From contig CBDFFZ010000021.1 in assembly GCA_965246905.1 (NCBI GenBank), positions 81,122 to 145,121 of the forward strand: DNA of 64,000 nucleotides. The letters are read 5' to 3'. The position numbers and the translations under genes were made by a program. The notes under the pieces are model-generated. The model was not told the origin of the DNA. It made no database searches and saw only the letters and a list, made by a program, of their open reading frames with translations. Shown in pieces: positions 36,162 to 45,591 of this stretch. Source of the DNA: UBA1952 sp965246905 (GTDB lineage Bacteria > Bacteroidota > Bacteroidia > Chitinophagales > Chitinophagaceae). How positions within the stretch are numbered: the stretch's first letter is position 1; every line of letters begins with the position of its first letter.

Positions 36162-36743
36162 TCAGTTATTATATGCTACAAGCAGCAGCTGATGAAAAAG
36201 TCCAATGAGAAAACCCAGGGAAGCTCCAAATGCCCTGAGATAGTTGAGCTCCTTTTTCAAGGACTTTTTCAGGATTTGTTGTAATTTATCTGCAGGAATT
36301 TTGGCAACGCACTGCTGCAGGAACAGCGCAGCATTTTCGGTGTTTCCGGCGCCCGACAAATATTGTCTGAGCACTAATGGCAGTAGCAGGTCTATTTCCT
36401 CAAGCATCCCTTCCTTGATCTTGCCAATCATATCCGGACTGGCAAACATGGCAATAACTGGCAGCTTTTCCTGGAGCTTAACGGTCAGAAAGCGGTTAAT
36501 ATGCTCTTCGATAATGGGCTTTACGCGTAATAGCATTTCCGGATTCGTAAGCTTCTCCGCCAGGGCATCATCTGCCATAATCTTTTCAGGCAGATTTTTA
36601 AGAATAGAAGCTAAAATGTTTCCGCCATCCGCAGCCATTTTTTTTATGAGTATGGCCGCTGTGATGCTCGCACAAATCCAGCCAATCAATACATCGATAA
36701 ATAGAAAAACAAAAAAGCCGTAAAATAGGTAGTAGGAGAACAT
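36162..36743 (-). CDS. DUF445 family membrane protein
   Basis: A 193-residue protein with an N-terminal membrane segment (residues 3-33), a helical middle (KNLPEKIMADDALAEKLTNPEML...HINRFL) and a C-terminal membrane segment with GASLGFLIGLFHQLLL. This resembles one DUF445 (YheB/YjiN-like) repeat. Function unknown. It follows the two-domain oxidoreductase by 21 bases and is the last gene of the sugar operon. Confidence 0.75.
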   Translation of the reverse strand: MFSYYLFYGFFVFLFIDVLIGWICASITAAILIKKMAADGGNILASILKNLPEKIMADDALAEKLTNPEMLLRVKPIIEEHINRFLTVKLQEKLPVIAMFASPDMIGKIKEGMLEEIDLLLPLVLRQYLSGAGNTENAALFLQQCVAKIPADKLQQILKKSLKKELNYLRAFGASLGFLIGLFHQLLLVAYNN

Positions 36744-36764
36744 TGGGCCTGCAATTTATCCCTA

Positions 36765-38861
36765 TTAAACCAACTGCTGTAATACATTAATCCGGGAATT
36801 CGTGCGCATACTTTCGATTACCGCAAACGTAGCCCTCGTTGTATTGATTAGAGAAGAAAAAGGAATAGTGGGAATCCCATCTTTCATCGCATGCACGATC
36901 ACTTTAAACTGGGCCTCATGGCCTTTATCCTGCACGGATTTGTATTGAGAAAATCCTTTGAAACCATATCCGGTAAGTCTGCGCCAGTTTTCAAGAATCA
37001 GTGTACGGCCATCATTGAATATTTCGATCCGTTCTTTATCATAAGCCGCGCTGCCATTGGTCAGATAATTGATTGTGGCCGCATTTCCATTACTAAATTG
37101 TAACAGCATCATGGTATCTTCACCAATAGTGCCTGTGGCAATTACCGAATTTATTTCTGATCCTGCAAAGTGCGCAGCAAGATCAATAAAATGGCAGGTT
37201 TCACCGATAATTCTTCCTCCTTCTAACGCATCGTTGAGCCAGTGTTTTTCAGAAAGCTTACCGGCATTAATGGTCATGACGATATTCACCGGACCGGCAG
37301 CATCTTTAAGGAGCCCTTTTACTTTATTTGTAAAGGAAGAAAAACGCCTGTTGAAGCCAACATACAACTGCTTTCCGGAAGCCTGATAAGCGTCAATGAT
37401 GTCCGATAAACCTGTGTCATCGATGGCCAGTGGCTTCTCAACAAATACATGCTTTCCTGCCCCCAAAGCAGCGGTAACCATACCTGCGTGATCGCTGTGC
37501 CGCGTAGTAATAAAAACTGATCCTATTTGATCATCGGCAAGGATTATTTGATAATCTGTAGTGGCTGCGCTGATGCCAAACTTACCCGCAAGCGTCGTTG
37601 CATTCAAGCCGCCTTTACCGGAAATAGCTTTAATTGCGATACCGGTTTTTTGGAGCGCAGGCAGCAATATGCTTCCGGCAAAATTTCCTGCGCCAATGAT
37701 CCCGGTTGCATTTGCTGCAGGTGTTGAATGATTGGTGCCAATAATATTACTGTGTTTCCCGGATACATTGTAATGAAGTAAACCAGCTAAAACAGAACCG
37801 TTGAGCCGGGTATAGATTTCTTCAAAATGCTCCAAGGCTACACTGTGCGAAATAAGTGGAGCAACATGTAACTGCCTGCTTGCAAGTGCGTGCAAGACCG
37901 CCTCAAAATTCCGCTGCTCCGTCCAGCGTACAAACCCGATCGGGTAATCCATTCCGCCTTGCTCATACTGCGTATCATACCGGCCTGGGCCATACGAGCA
38001 GCTTACCTGGAAAGTAAGCTCTTTTTCATAAAAATCACTTCGGTTAATATCAAGTCCGGTAACCCCGGAGAGCACTATACGCCCACGTTTCCGGCACATT
38101 TGCGCAGCCTGGCTGATGAGATCGGAGCCCTTTGATGAAGCGGTTAGAATTACTGCATCCACACCATAGCCAGCAGCATGTGCTTTTGCGAAAGCTACCG
38201 GATCAGTATCAGTATTGTTAGCTGTAAATACACCCTCGGCCGCTGCCAGCTTTACCTTTGCTTCATCGATGTCGAACCCAATGACCTTACAACCTGCAGC
38301 CTTTAATAGTTGTACAGTAAGCTGACCAACCAAACCTAATCCTATCACGCCTACCACCTCGCCAAATGTGGGCGAAGCAAGCCTTATACTTTGCAAAGCG
38401 ATGGCACCAATCACCGTAAATGCCGCTTCCTGATCTGTAATCCCTTCCGGTATTTTTGCCACAAGATTCTGCGGTACGGAAACAACTTCTGCATGAGCTC
38501 CATTCGATATTACCCTGTCGCCGATAGAAAAGCCGATAACTCCTGTACCTACCCCAATTACGGTACCGCTCTGGCTATAACCAAGGGATAAAGGCTGGCT
38601 TAGCTTGCTACGTACGGCATGTATGGTAGGCTGCAAGCCATCTGTCTTTATTTTGTTGAATACCTGTTTTACGCGCTCCGGTTGTTGTCGTGCTTTTTCA
38701 ATCCAACCTGCTTTACCAAAATCCAACAGCATGCGCTCTGTACCGGGAGATATAAGGCTGTATGTTGTTTGTATCAGCAAATGCCCGTCCTGATTTATCG
38801 GTGCAGGAACTTCCATCAGCGCAGGCCTGCCGGTTTTCAGATCAAGGATCAATTGCTTCAT
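36765..38861 (-). CDS. Two-domain oxidoreductase: alcohol-dehydrogenase-like plus Gfo/Idh/MocA
   Basis: A 698-residue fusion. Residues 1-350 are a medium-chain (zinc-type) dehydrogenase with Rossmann motif VIGLGLVGQLTVQLLKAAGCKVIGFD. Residues 385-698 are a Gfo/Idh/MocA oxidoreductase with GIIGAGNFAGSILLPAL, then VFVEKPLAI (the EKP motif). Such fusions occur in capsule and O-antigen clusters and may reshape a nucleotide sugar. It lies 19 bases after asnB in an operon with rfbA and rfbB. Substrate unknown. Confidence 0.9.
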   Translation of the reverse strand: MKQLILDLKTGRPALMEVPAPINQDGHLLIQTTYSLISPGTERMLLDFGKAGWIEKARQQPERVKQVFNKIKTDGLQPTIHAVRSKLSQPLSLGYSQSGTVIGVGTGVIGFSIGDRVISNGAHAEVVSVPQNLVAKIPEGITDQEAAFTVIGAIALQSIRLASPTFGEVVGVIGLGLVGQLTVQLLKAAGCKVIGFDIDEAKVKLAAAEGVFTANNTDTDPVAFAKAHAAGYGVDAVILTASSKGSDLISQAAQMCRKRGRIVLSGVTGLDINRSDFYEKELTFQVSCSYGPGRYDTQYEQGGMDYPIGFVRWTEQRNFEAVLHALASRQLHVAPLISHSVALEHFEEIYTRLNGSVLAGLLHYNVSGKHSNIIGTNHSTPAANATGIIGAGNFAGSILLPALQKTGIAIKAISGKGGLNATTLAGKFGISAATTDYQIILADDQIGSVFITTRHSDHAGMVTAALGAGKHVFVEKPLAIDDTGLSDIIDAYQASGKQLYVGFNRRFSSFTNKVKGLLKDAAGPVNIVMTINAGKLSEKHWLNDALEGGRIIGETCHFIDLAAHFAGSEINSVIATGTIGEDTMMLLQFSNGNAATINYLTNGSAAYDKERIEIFNDGRTLILENWRRLTGYGFKGFSQYKSVQDKGHEAQFKVIVHAMKDGIPTIPFSSLINTTRATFAVIESMRTNSRINVLQQLV

Positions 38862-38880
38862 TAGGTATTCTCAGCGGGGT

Positions 38881-40773
38881 TTAACGGGTACAGAACTGAC
38901 GAAGCCACGATTCAATAGACAGCAAAGCAAAAATTGTATAAGCGCCGTCTGTTTTACCGTGTTCATTGTCTGAGATAAGCTGGCTGATGGCTGCGGGGCT
39001 AAAGATATTCCATTGCTGCAAACTACCCGAAAGCAGGCGTTCTGCAACAAAAGGCTTCAATATGCCCGTCATCATAGCTCTGACCGGCGCGCCAAAGCCG
39101 GTTTTTTTACGGTCGATGAGTGCTTGAGGTAAATAGTTTTTTGCAACTTCGCGCAGCAAAAATTTTGTTACAGCACCGTTCATTTTCAATCCCGGAGGAA
39201 TTCTTGCACTGAGCGCAATCAGGTCTTTATCAAGATAAGGCACGCGGGTTTCAATACCAGCCGCCATACTCATTTTGTCCGTATAATTCAGATTATGATG
39301 TGGCAGGAAAGTGCTCATTTCCAGGTAGAGCATCCGGTTGAGCGGAGAATGCTCAGATGGTATTTCTGCAAGCAGCCTGTGGAAATTTTCATAAGCAATG
39401 CCGGAAGGAAATGTATTTGCGATTTCCGGAAGAAACAAGCCACGGATACAGGCCGGTGTCTGCCAGAAATGATTACCAATACGCAAATTGTTTTTATCGC
39501 CTTCGGCAAATGATAATTTTGCAATACGCCTTGCCCATGTTTTATTTCCGGTTAACAATGCTGTTTTTGAGACTGCTGCAAATATTGAAGTAGGGATATT
39601 TCCGGTAAGCCATTCGTACCTAATCGCCTGGTGCCTTCGGTAGCCTGAAAAAACATCATCGGCTCCAGCCCCGCTTAGCAGTACTTTAATGCCCTCGTTT
39701 TTCGCTGCCTGCGCAATATGCAGTACGTGCAGGCAAGCAGGATCGGCCTGCGGTTCATCGAGGTGCCATACCATATCATCCAGCTCTTTGGCAAGGTTAA
39801 TTGCACCCGGTACTTCTATCAATTTTGCCCCAATATCCTTTGCTGCGATTCTCGCGAAATGAAGGTCGTCCTCAAATCCTTCTTTTCGAAATCCGCTACC
39901 GGTATTAATGGTGAAACAGGTTTGCAGCTGCTCCGGTTGCTGCTTTTGGGCAATAGCCGCAACGAGGCTTGAATCCAATCCGCCTGAAAGAAAAAAGCCT
40001 ACCGGGGCATCGGAAATAAGTTGGCTGCTAACAGCGTCATTCAAGGCTTTATCTGTTGCAGAAATCCATTCTTCACCTGTTACGCTAAGATCATAATGAC
40101 CATTGAAAGGAATCTGATAATAGCGCTGAGGCTGAACAGCAATTCCTTTTTTTATCCTGATACAATGACCAGGCATCAATTTACGGACTCTACTAAATGG
40201 CGTGGCTTCGTTCGGACTGTAAAGCAGCAGCAGGTATTGATAAAACGCCTGCGGATTCAGGGAATAGTCCAAACCGGGCAAGTGCGCAAGAGATTTCAGC
40301 TCCGACGAAAAAATAAAATGCTGCTTATCTTCATAATAATAAAGAGGCTTTACGCCAAGCGGATCACGGGCAATAAATAGTTCTTCTAAATAGGCATCAT
40401 AAACTGCGAAAGCGAAGATGCCATTGAGCTTTTGCAGGCATTCATCTCCGAAATGTATAAAGGCTGCCAAAAGGGTTTCCGTATCCGAAGCCGAGCGGAA
40501 TAGCACTCCTTTTGCGCTCAGCTCCTTTCTTAGGGCCCAATGATTATACAGCTCACCATTATAAACAATAGTAAACCTACCATCGGCGCTCTGCATGGGC
40601 TGGTGCCCCAACATGCTTAAATCCTGTATTGCCAGTCTGTTATTACCCAGCCATACATTTTCATTCTTATAGTACCCGGAATCATCGGGGCCACGGTGGG
40701 CAATGCGTTTCAATGCCTCCAACATTCCTGCGGGAATGCCATTATTAGAATAGGATCCTGCTATTCCACACAT
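38881..40773 (-). CDS. asnB: Glutamine-hydrolysing asparagine synthase family protein
   Basis: A 630-residue class II glutamine amidotransferase from ATG 40773, so the mature N-terminus is Cys2 (MCGIAG). The synthase domain has the PP-motif SGGLDSSLVAAIA and LSGAGADDVFSGYRRH. A frame reaching 40824 would hide the catalytic Cys and is rejected. In sugar clusters AsnB/WbpS-like enzymes amidate uronic sugars, so this may modify a polysaccharide instead of making asparagine. Its start overlaps the stop of the glycosyltransferase gene (TGATG). Confidence 0.9.
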   Translation of the reverse strand: MCGIAGSYSNNGIPAGMLEALKRIAHRGPDDSGYYKNENVWLGNNRLAIQDLSMLGHQPMQSADGRFTIVYNGELYNHWALRKELSAKGVLFRSASDTETLLAAFIHFGDECLQKLNGIFAFAVYDAYLEELFIARDPLGVKPLYYYEDKQHFIFSSELKSLAHLPGLDYSLNPQAFYQYLLLLYSPNEATPFSRVRKLMPGHCIRIKKGIAVQPQRYYQIPFNGHYDLSVTGEEWISATDKALNDAVSSQLISDAPVGFFLSGGLDSSLVAAIAQKQQPEQLQTCFTINTGSGFRKEGFEDDLHFARIAAKDIGAKLIEVPGAINLAKELDDMVWHLDEPQADPACLHVLHIAQAAKNEGIKVLLSGAGADDVFSGYRRHQAIRYEWLTGNIPTSIFAAVSKTALLTGNKTWARRIAKLSFAEGDKNNLRIGNHFWQTPACIRGLFLPEIANTFPSGIAYENFHRLLAEIPSEHSPLNRMLYLEMSTFLPHHNLNYTDKMSMAAGIETRVPYLDKDLIALSARIPPGLKMNGAVTKFLLREVAKNYLPQALIDRKKTGFGAPVRAMMTGILKPFVAERLLSGSLQQWNIFSPAAISQLISDNEHGKTDGAYTIFALLSIESWLRQFCTR

Positions 40774-41912
40774 CAGTTCAATTCGTCTATCAGTATAGAA
40801 AAAGATGCGGCAATTTCGTTCCATCGCGGCATCCCGGAATAGCGCTTTTTACCATTGGCAATCTTCTCTGCAATAGTCTCAGGATGGGCAATTGCGTGCG
40901 CTATTACTTCTGCAATATTTTCAGATTTCAATGGATCAAAATAAAAAGCCGCATCGCCTAAAAGTTCCGTAGCAAAGTCGTAATTGCTGGTAAAGATAGG
41001 CCGGCTGTATTGCAGGGCTTCTGCATAAACCCCGGAATAGGATTCTAAAAGCGATGGTAGAAACAGGGCATCATGCGCCATGATCTCCCCGCCAACCTGA
41101 CTTACAAAAAGGTTCCCGAGATTGATGACGATATCATTCAGGCCTGCTGACTGAATATTTCTAAGCAATTCAGCGGCTCCTGTAGATTCGTTTTTTTCAA
41201 TGGTCAGCGATATTTGTACCTGGAGCTTTTTTGCCCTGATAATCTCCGCCAGCGGGATAAGACATTCAAAGTTTTTGTGCGCGTACCATTTACTCAGAAA
41301 TAATAGCCGTAAAGGCTTGCCTGGACTGTCAGGCAGCATTGTTCCAATAAAATCGGAATCTGGTTTATTGCAAATTGCCGCATTGGGCAAAACAGCCACC
41401 TGCGTTGCGTCAATATCAAAACGCTTGCAGAAGCGCGCACGCATAACAGCAGTTTGGACGGCATAGGCAGTGGCGTAGCGCATATAGTAGGTTATTGCCT
41501 GATCCATGACGCTATTACGCAAAAAGCTCTTCCAGTCCATACGCTTCCAGGCTATAGATTCCGGGTAAACGATGTGTGGAATCTGGATATAAAGCAAGTG
41601 AGGCCGGCCTTTCGCAGGAAAGGCTATATTACCGAGGCTAACGACCTTATCAATTTTATAATCCCTGCACCATTTTGGAAAGATGTAATGGTTGTATCGC
41701 AGCCGCTCTCCAAAAGAATGCTGAAAATTGCGTGAAACCGGAAGCAACCTTACATTCTGATGCTCTGCTAAAGCATTATATTTTGATCCCGCCGGATGTA
41801 CCACAAAGAAAAAGTCATTAGGCCGTAGTGGCGCGAGCGCATTTATAAGGCTGATTGCAACTGTATAGCCACCGCCAAAGCGAAGGTTGGAAGCATTCAG
41901 CAGCACATTCAT
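40773..41912 (-). CDS. Glycosyltransferase, family 4
   Basis: A 379-residue GT-B enzyme from ATG 41912 (MNVLLNASNLRFGGG). The C-terminal donor domain has LRLLFLSKWYAHKNFECLI and the E(x7)E motif in LPSLLESYSGVYAEALQYSRPIFTSNYDFATELLGDAAFYFDP. It probably adds a sugar to a lipid-linked surface polysaccharide. A start at 41957 would overlap rfbA and is less likely. Donor and acceptor are not readable. Confidence 0.88.
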   Translation of the reverse strand: MNVLLNASNLRFGGGYTVAISLINALAPLRPNDFFFVVHPAGSKYNALAEHQNVRLLPVSRNFQHSFGERLRYNHYIFPKWCRDYKIDKVVSLGNIAFPAKGRPHLLYIQIPHIVYPESIAWKRMDWKSFLRNSVMDQAITYYMRYATAYAVQTAVMRARFCKRFDIDATQVAVLPNAAICNKPDSDFIGTMLPDSPGKPLRLLFLSKWYAHKNFECLIPLAEIIRAKKLQVQISLTIEKNESTGAAELLRNIQSAGLNDIVINLGNLFVSQVGGEIMAHDALFLPSLLESYSGVYAEALQYSRPIFTSNYDFATELLGDAAFYFDPLKSENIAEVIAHAIAHPETIAEKIANGKKRYSGMPRWNEIAASFSILIDELN

Positions 41913-41943
41913 AAGGCCCGAAATTAAGCCATTTTCCGGCGTC

Positions 41944-42810
41944 TTAGCGGTGGCCAATGAGCTTTTGCAAATAAGCTCCGTACCCGCTCTTCATATAAAG
42001 CGCACTCATCTTCTCCATCTGCGCATCATCGATCCATCCCTGCCGGTAAGCAATCTCTTCAATACAGCCAATTTTAAGCCCCTGGCGCTTTTCAATAACT
42101 TCGATAAATTCTCCTGCCTCGATCAGCGAATCAAAGGTGCCGGTATCAAGCCATGCGGTGCCTCGATCAAGCACTCCTACTTCGAGCTTTCCTTTCTCTA
42201 AATAAATCTTGTTCACATCCGTAATTTCCAGCTCGCCGCGGGGCGATGGCTTCATGTTTTTTGCGATCTCTACAACGCTGTTGTCATAGAAGTAAAGTCC
42301 CGGAACAGCAAAGTTAGATTTTGGCTCAGTTGGCTTTTCCTCAATGCTCAGCACACGAAAATCTTTATCAAATTCTACTACGCCATAGCGCTCAGGGTCG
42401 AGCACCTGATAGGCGAATACAACAGCGCCATCGGGGTTTGCTTTTTGCTGTAAAAGCGTACCCATGCCGGAGCCATGAAAAATATTATCTCCCAAAACCA
42501 GCGCTACAGGATCTTTACCTACAAATTCCTCACCCAGGATAAATGCCTGCGCAAGACCTTCCGGTTTCGGCTGCACCACATATTCAAATCGGCACCCGAT
42601 CTGGCTGCCATCGCCTAAAAGTTTTTTAAATCCTACCTGATCATCCGGGGTAGTGATGATGAGTATTTCCCGGATGCCTGCCAGCATCAGCGTACTAAGC
42701 GGATAATAAACCATTGGCTTATCATAAACCGGCATCAGTTGCTTGCTCACAGAGATGGTAAGCGGATAGAGGCGCGTACCGGAGCCGCCGGCGAGGATTA
42801 TTCCTTTCAT
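41944..42810 (-). CDS. rfbA: Glucose-1-phosphate thymidylyltransferase
   Basis: A 288-residue enzyme that forms dTDP-glucose from glucose-1-phosphate and dTTP. Motifs are LAGGSGTRLYPLT (residues 6-18), YDKPMVYYPLSTLMLAGI, LGDNIFHG, and EEKPTEPKSNFAVPGLYFYD. Length is normal. It works just before RfbB, whose gene lies directly upstream. The next gene is a glycosyltransferase 31 bases on. Confidence 0.96.
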   Translation of the reverse strand: MKGIILAGGSGTRLYPLTISVSKQLMPVYDKPMVYYPLSTLMLAGIREILIITTPDDQVGFKKLLGDGSQIGCRFEYVVQPKPEGLAQAFILGEEFVGKDPVALVLGDNIFHGSGMGTLLQQKANPDGAVVFAYQVLDPERYGVVEFDKDFRVLSIEEKPTEPKSNFAVPGLYFYDNSVVEIAKNMKPSPRGELEITDVNKIYLEKGKLEVGVLDRGTAWLDTGTFDSLIEAGEFIEVIEKRQGLKIGCIEEIAYRQGWIDDAQMEKMSALYMKSGYGAYLQKLIGHR

Positions 42811-42812
42811 TG

Positions 42813-42840
42813 CAATTTAAGAATTTGAGGATTTAAAAAT
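42813..42840. repeat. 7-mer tandem repeat between rfbB and rfbA
   Basis: The units, from 42814, read AATTTAA, GAATTTG, AGGATTT, AAAAATG. The order (AAGAATT then GGATT) mirrors the repeat before the oxidase subunit IV gene. It is directly upstream of the rfbA start codon. Confidence 0.55.
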
Positions 42841-42875
42841 GGAAAGCTGCTACTGAAAATCTTTTACTTAATTTC

Positions 42876-43964
42876 TCAGGCTTCATACTGCCGCTCATAA
42901 TAATGCGCATAAGCACCGCTCGTTACATGGTTCAGCCAGGTTTCGTTTGCAAGATACCAGTCAATAGTTTTGGAAAGTCCCTCCTCAAATGTTACCGATG
43001 GTTTCCAGCCGAGTTCTTTATTCAGCTTACCGGCGTCTATTGCGTAGCGAAGGTCATGCCCCGGACGATCCTTTACGAAAGTGATCAGCTTCTCAGATGT
43101 ACCTACCGCGTTGCCCAGTTTTTCATCCATTTGCTTAATGAGTTCTTTCACAAGATCAATGTTTTTCCATTCATTAAACCCACCTATATTGTAAGTCTCA
43201 CCAATCTTCGCTTCATGGAATATCTGGTCAATCGCAATGGCATGATCCAACACAAAAAGCCAGTCGCGTGTGTATTTGCCATCACCATAAATAGGAAGTG
43301 GTTTTTCATTCAGAATATTGGAGATGCACAGCGGAATCAATTTTTCCGGAAAGTGGTTCGGACCGTAATTGTTGGAGCAATTGGAAAGCACGAAAGGCAA
43401 ACCGTATGTATTCCCGTAAGCGCGGACCAGATGATCGGAAGCGGCTTTGGAAGCAGAGTAGGGCGATTGAGGATCGTACGGAGTGGTCTCTAAAAAGAAG
43501 CCCGTATCTCCGAGGCTGCCATAAACTTCATCTGTAGAGACGTGGTAAAATAGATTGCTTAGGTCTTTGCGATCGGGGTAATGGCCATGTGTATGTTCGG
43601 CCTTCAAAGTCCAGAATTCTTTTGCAAGGTTCAGGAGATTCGCAGTGCCCATTACATTGGTCTGGATGAATGCATTGGGGTCTGTAATGCTGCGATCCAC
43701 ATGGCTTTCAGCTGCAAGGTGGATGATTGCATCGGGTTTATATTGTTCAAAAACTTTCCTGATCTGATCTTCGCTCGTTATGTCTGCCTTTTCAAAAAAA
43801 TAATTCGGTGCGTCTTCAATATCCTTTAGATTTTCAAGATTGCCTGCATAGGTAAGCGCATCGAGGTTGATGATCCGATATTGCGGATATTTATTCACAA
43901 ACAAACGAACTACATGCGAGCCAATAAAGCCTGCTCCGCCGGTGATGATGATATTCATATCCAT
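42876..43964 (-). CDS. rfbB: dTDP-glucose 4,6-dehydratase
   Basis: A 362-residue extended SDR enzyme that converts dTDP-glucose to dTDP-4-keto-6-deoxyglucose. The NAD motif is TGGAGFIGSH (residues 8-17). The active site shows Thr144-Asp145-Glu146 (STDEVYG) and Tyr169/Lys173 (YSASK). Start may be this ATG or the one two codons on. It heads the operon. rfbC and rfbD, needed for dTDP-rhamnose, are not in the window. Confidence 0.96.
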   Translation of the reverse strand: MDMNIIITGGAGFIGSHVVRLFVNKYPQYRIINLDALTYAGNLENLKDIEDAPNYFFEKADITSEDQIRKVFEQYKPDAIIHLAAESHVDRSITDPNAFIQTNVMGTANLLNLAKEFWTLKAEHTHGHYPDRKDLSNLFYHVSTDEVYGSLGDTGFFLETTPYDPQSPYSASKAASDHLVRAYGNTYGLPFVLSNCSNNYGPNHFPEKLIPLCISNILNEKPLPIYGDGKYTRDWLFVLDHAIAIDQIFHEAKIGETYNIGGFNEWKNIDLVKELIKQMDEKLGNAVGTSEKLITFVKDRPGHDLRYAIDAGKLNKELGWKPSVTFEEGLSKTIDWYLANETWLNHVTSGAYAHYYERQYEA

Positions 43965-44061
43965 AATGCGTATCGGAAATAATTTAATTGAAGCTTTTCA
44001 GCCGGCGAAATTAATAGCAATAGTTGGAACGCAAAGCCTAACCGGAAAAAACTTCAAAGGC

Positions 44062-44778
44062 TTAATAATTGAATATTCGCTTGCCGGTAAGGTAAGAAAT
44101 GGTGACGCCCAAAGTGAAATAGGGCATTGTACCTTGTTCATAAAGGTCGTCTTCGCTGTGGGCAGTTACAAAGGTTTTGTAAGTTTTTTTAGGGCCATCC
44201 AACCCAATAATATTATCGCGTTTGTTCTTTACATTTTTAAAACCAGTGCCTATAAATAATTCTGTAAACACGTTGCCAAACGTATGAATGCAGAAGCCCG
44301 TTTTTAATGCTCCTCCATAAACCTGCCTGTCGATGTCGGCGCTCCGGTAGGTATAATTGTTGTATAAATCATCGATAAAATAATTTCCACCTACCTGATT
44401 AAAAACTAAGCTACGCCTAAATCCTTCTAAGCCTATATACCATTTAGAATGACGCGTATATCCGAAATAGACACGCAACTCACTTCTTAGCGCCAGATCC
44501 TTTTCATAATGGTTTCCTCTTTGCTGGGGAATAACCTGATCAAATGGAATACCTGCTTCGAAAATAAAGGCGCCATCCTTCCAGAAACAATACTCCAAAC
44601 CAACCGGCAACCGCTTACCGTACCTCCCTAAAAGACTGGTGGGAGTAGTTCTTATAAGCAGCCTGTTTGAAAGCTCAGGATCATAATCATTTGAAGGGTT
44701 ATATTGCTTTTGTGCTTGCGTGTAGTGGGCACCAATCAGTGTTAGCAGCAGGATTAGTGATGATAAGCGTAACGTCAT
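44062..44778 (-). CDS. Secreted barrel-like protein, unknown (paralogue A)
   Basis: A 238-residue protein with a signal peptide ending near TQAQ (residue 22). The mature part shows alternating hydrophobic/polar strands (RLPVGLEYCFWKDGAFIFEAG, SELRVYFGYTR, KWYIGLEGFRRS, FTLGVTISYLTG), consistent with a small outer membrane beta-barrel. No named family is recognised with certainty; it resembles DUF3575-like proteins. The gene just upstream is a frameshifted paralogue of similar length. Confidence 0.75.
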   Translation of the reverse strand: MTLRLSSLILLLTLIGAHYTQAQKQYNPSNDYDPELSNRLLIRTTPTSLLGRYGKRLPVGLEYCFWKDGAFIFEAGIPFDQVIPQQRGNHYEKDLALRSELRVYFGYTRHSKWYIGLEGFRRSLVFNQVGGNYFIDDLYNNYTYRSADIDRQVYGGALKTGFCIHTFGNVFTELFIGTGFKNVKNKRDNIIGLDGPKKTYKTFVTAHSEDDLYEQGTMPYFTLGVTISYLTGKRIFNY

Positions 44779-44792
44779 TAGATCAACTTTTT

Positions 44793-45516
44793 TTAGTGAG
44801 CTTTCCCTAAGCCATAGGTAATTGCAAATGCAGCAGGAATATACATTAGCGCGCCGCGATCGCTAAATTCATCCTCGCTTTTAAATGCGGGCACGTATTG
44901 ATGAATTTCTTGCTTGTTCAGTCCCATTATAAGCTCGCGGACTATAGTCACCGATTTGAAGCCGAAGCCTCCCGACATTTCGGCACAAAATTTGCCGGCA
45001 ATATGTAATACAATCCCAGCTTGAACTCCAAAACCTGTAACGTTTTTTTGCACGTCGGCAGATTTATAATTGTAGCTGGTCGATGCCTCAGTAAAATAAC
45101 CGCCTTCCTCCACATAATTTATTTTGCTGATAAATCCTTCACCCGACAAGAAAAACCTTGTCTGCTTTTTTCGTAACCAGATATCCCCGTAATTCGAGCC
45201 GGTATTTACTGTCAGTCGAAATATGTTGAACTGTATGATTGTTTACATTGACGCGCGTTTTAAAAGGGATCATTATATCAGCATTTACTGCCCAGTTGTC
45301 TCCTAAACTAACACCTACGCCAATAGGGAGTCCAGCACCGAAGCGATTAAAAATTCCGGACGGAACTAACCGAAGTACAATCCGGTTGGAAGCTTGAAAA
45401 TTATAGCTCTTGTTCTTCCTTTTTGCTGACTCATCATCAGTTCGACGTTGCTTCGATTGGACGGACAATGGGGCAAGCATCAGAATCAGGGCAAGAGTTA
45501 AGTGTTTTTGTTTCAT
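44793..45516 (-). pseudogene. Frameshifted paralogue of the neighbouring barrel-like protein
   Basis: Two overlapping frames (45516 to 45139, then 45149 to 44793) together encode one protein of about 240 residues like paralogue A. The N-terminal half has a signal peptide (ends near VQSK) and the motif GAGLPIGVGVSLGDNWAVNADIMIPF. The second half has SGEGFISKINYVEEGGYFTEAS and AAFAITYGLGKAH. Removing one base from the run of six A (45166-45171, complement) joins the halves as YLVTKKQTRFFLSGEGF. That segment aligns without gaps to YFGYTRHSKWYIGLEGF of paralogue A. It is either a real mutation, slippage-dependent expression, or a homopolymer sequencing error. Confidence 0.85.
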
Positions 45517-45531
45517 AACATTAACTAAAAA

Positions 45532-45568
45532 GTGGTGGCTTACATCTCTTTAAGACGTAAGCCACCAC
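45532..45568 (-). terminator. Terminator after accC
   Basis: GTGGTGGCTTAC (45532-45543) pairs perfectly with GTAAGCCACCAC (45557-45568), a 12-bp stem. Read leftward it is followed by TTTTTAG. It closes the efp-accB-accC transcript and precedes the frameshifted gene. Confidence 0.85.
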
Positions 45569-45591
45569 CTTTTGCTTTGCTCAAAAAGACT

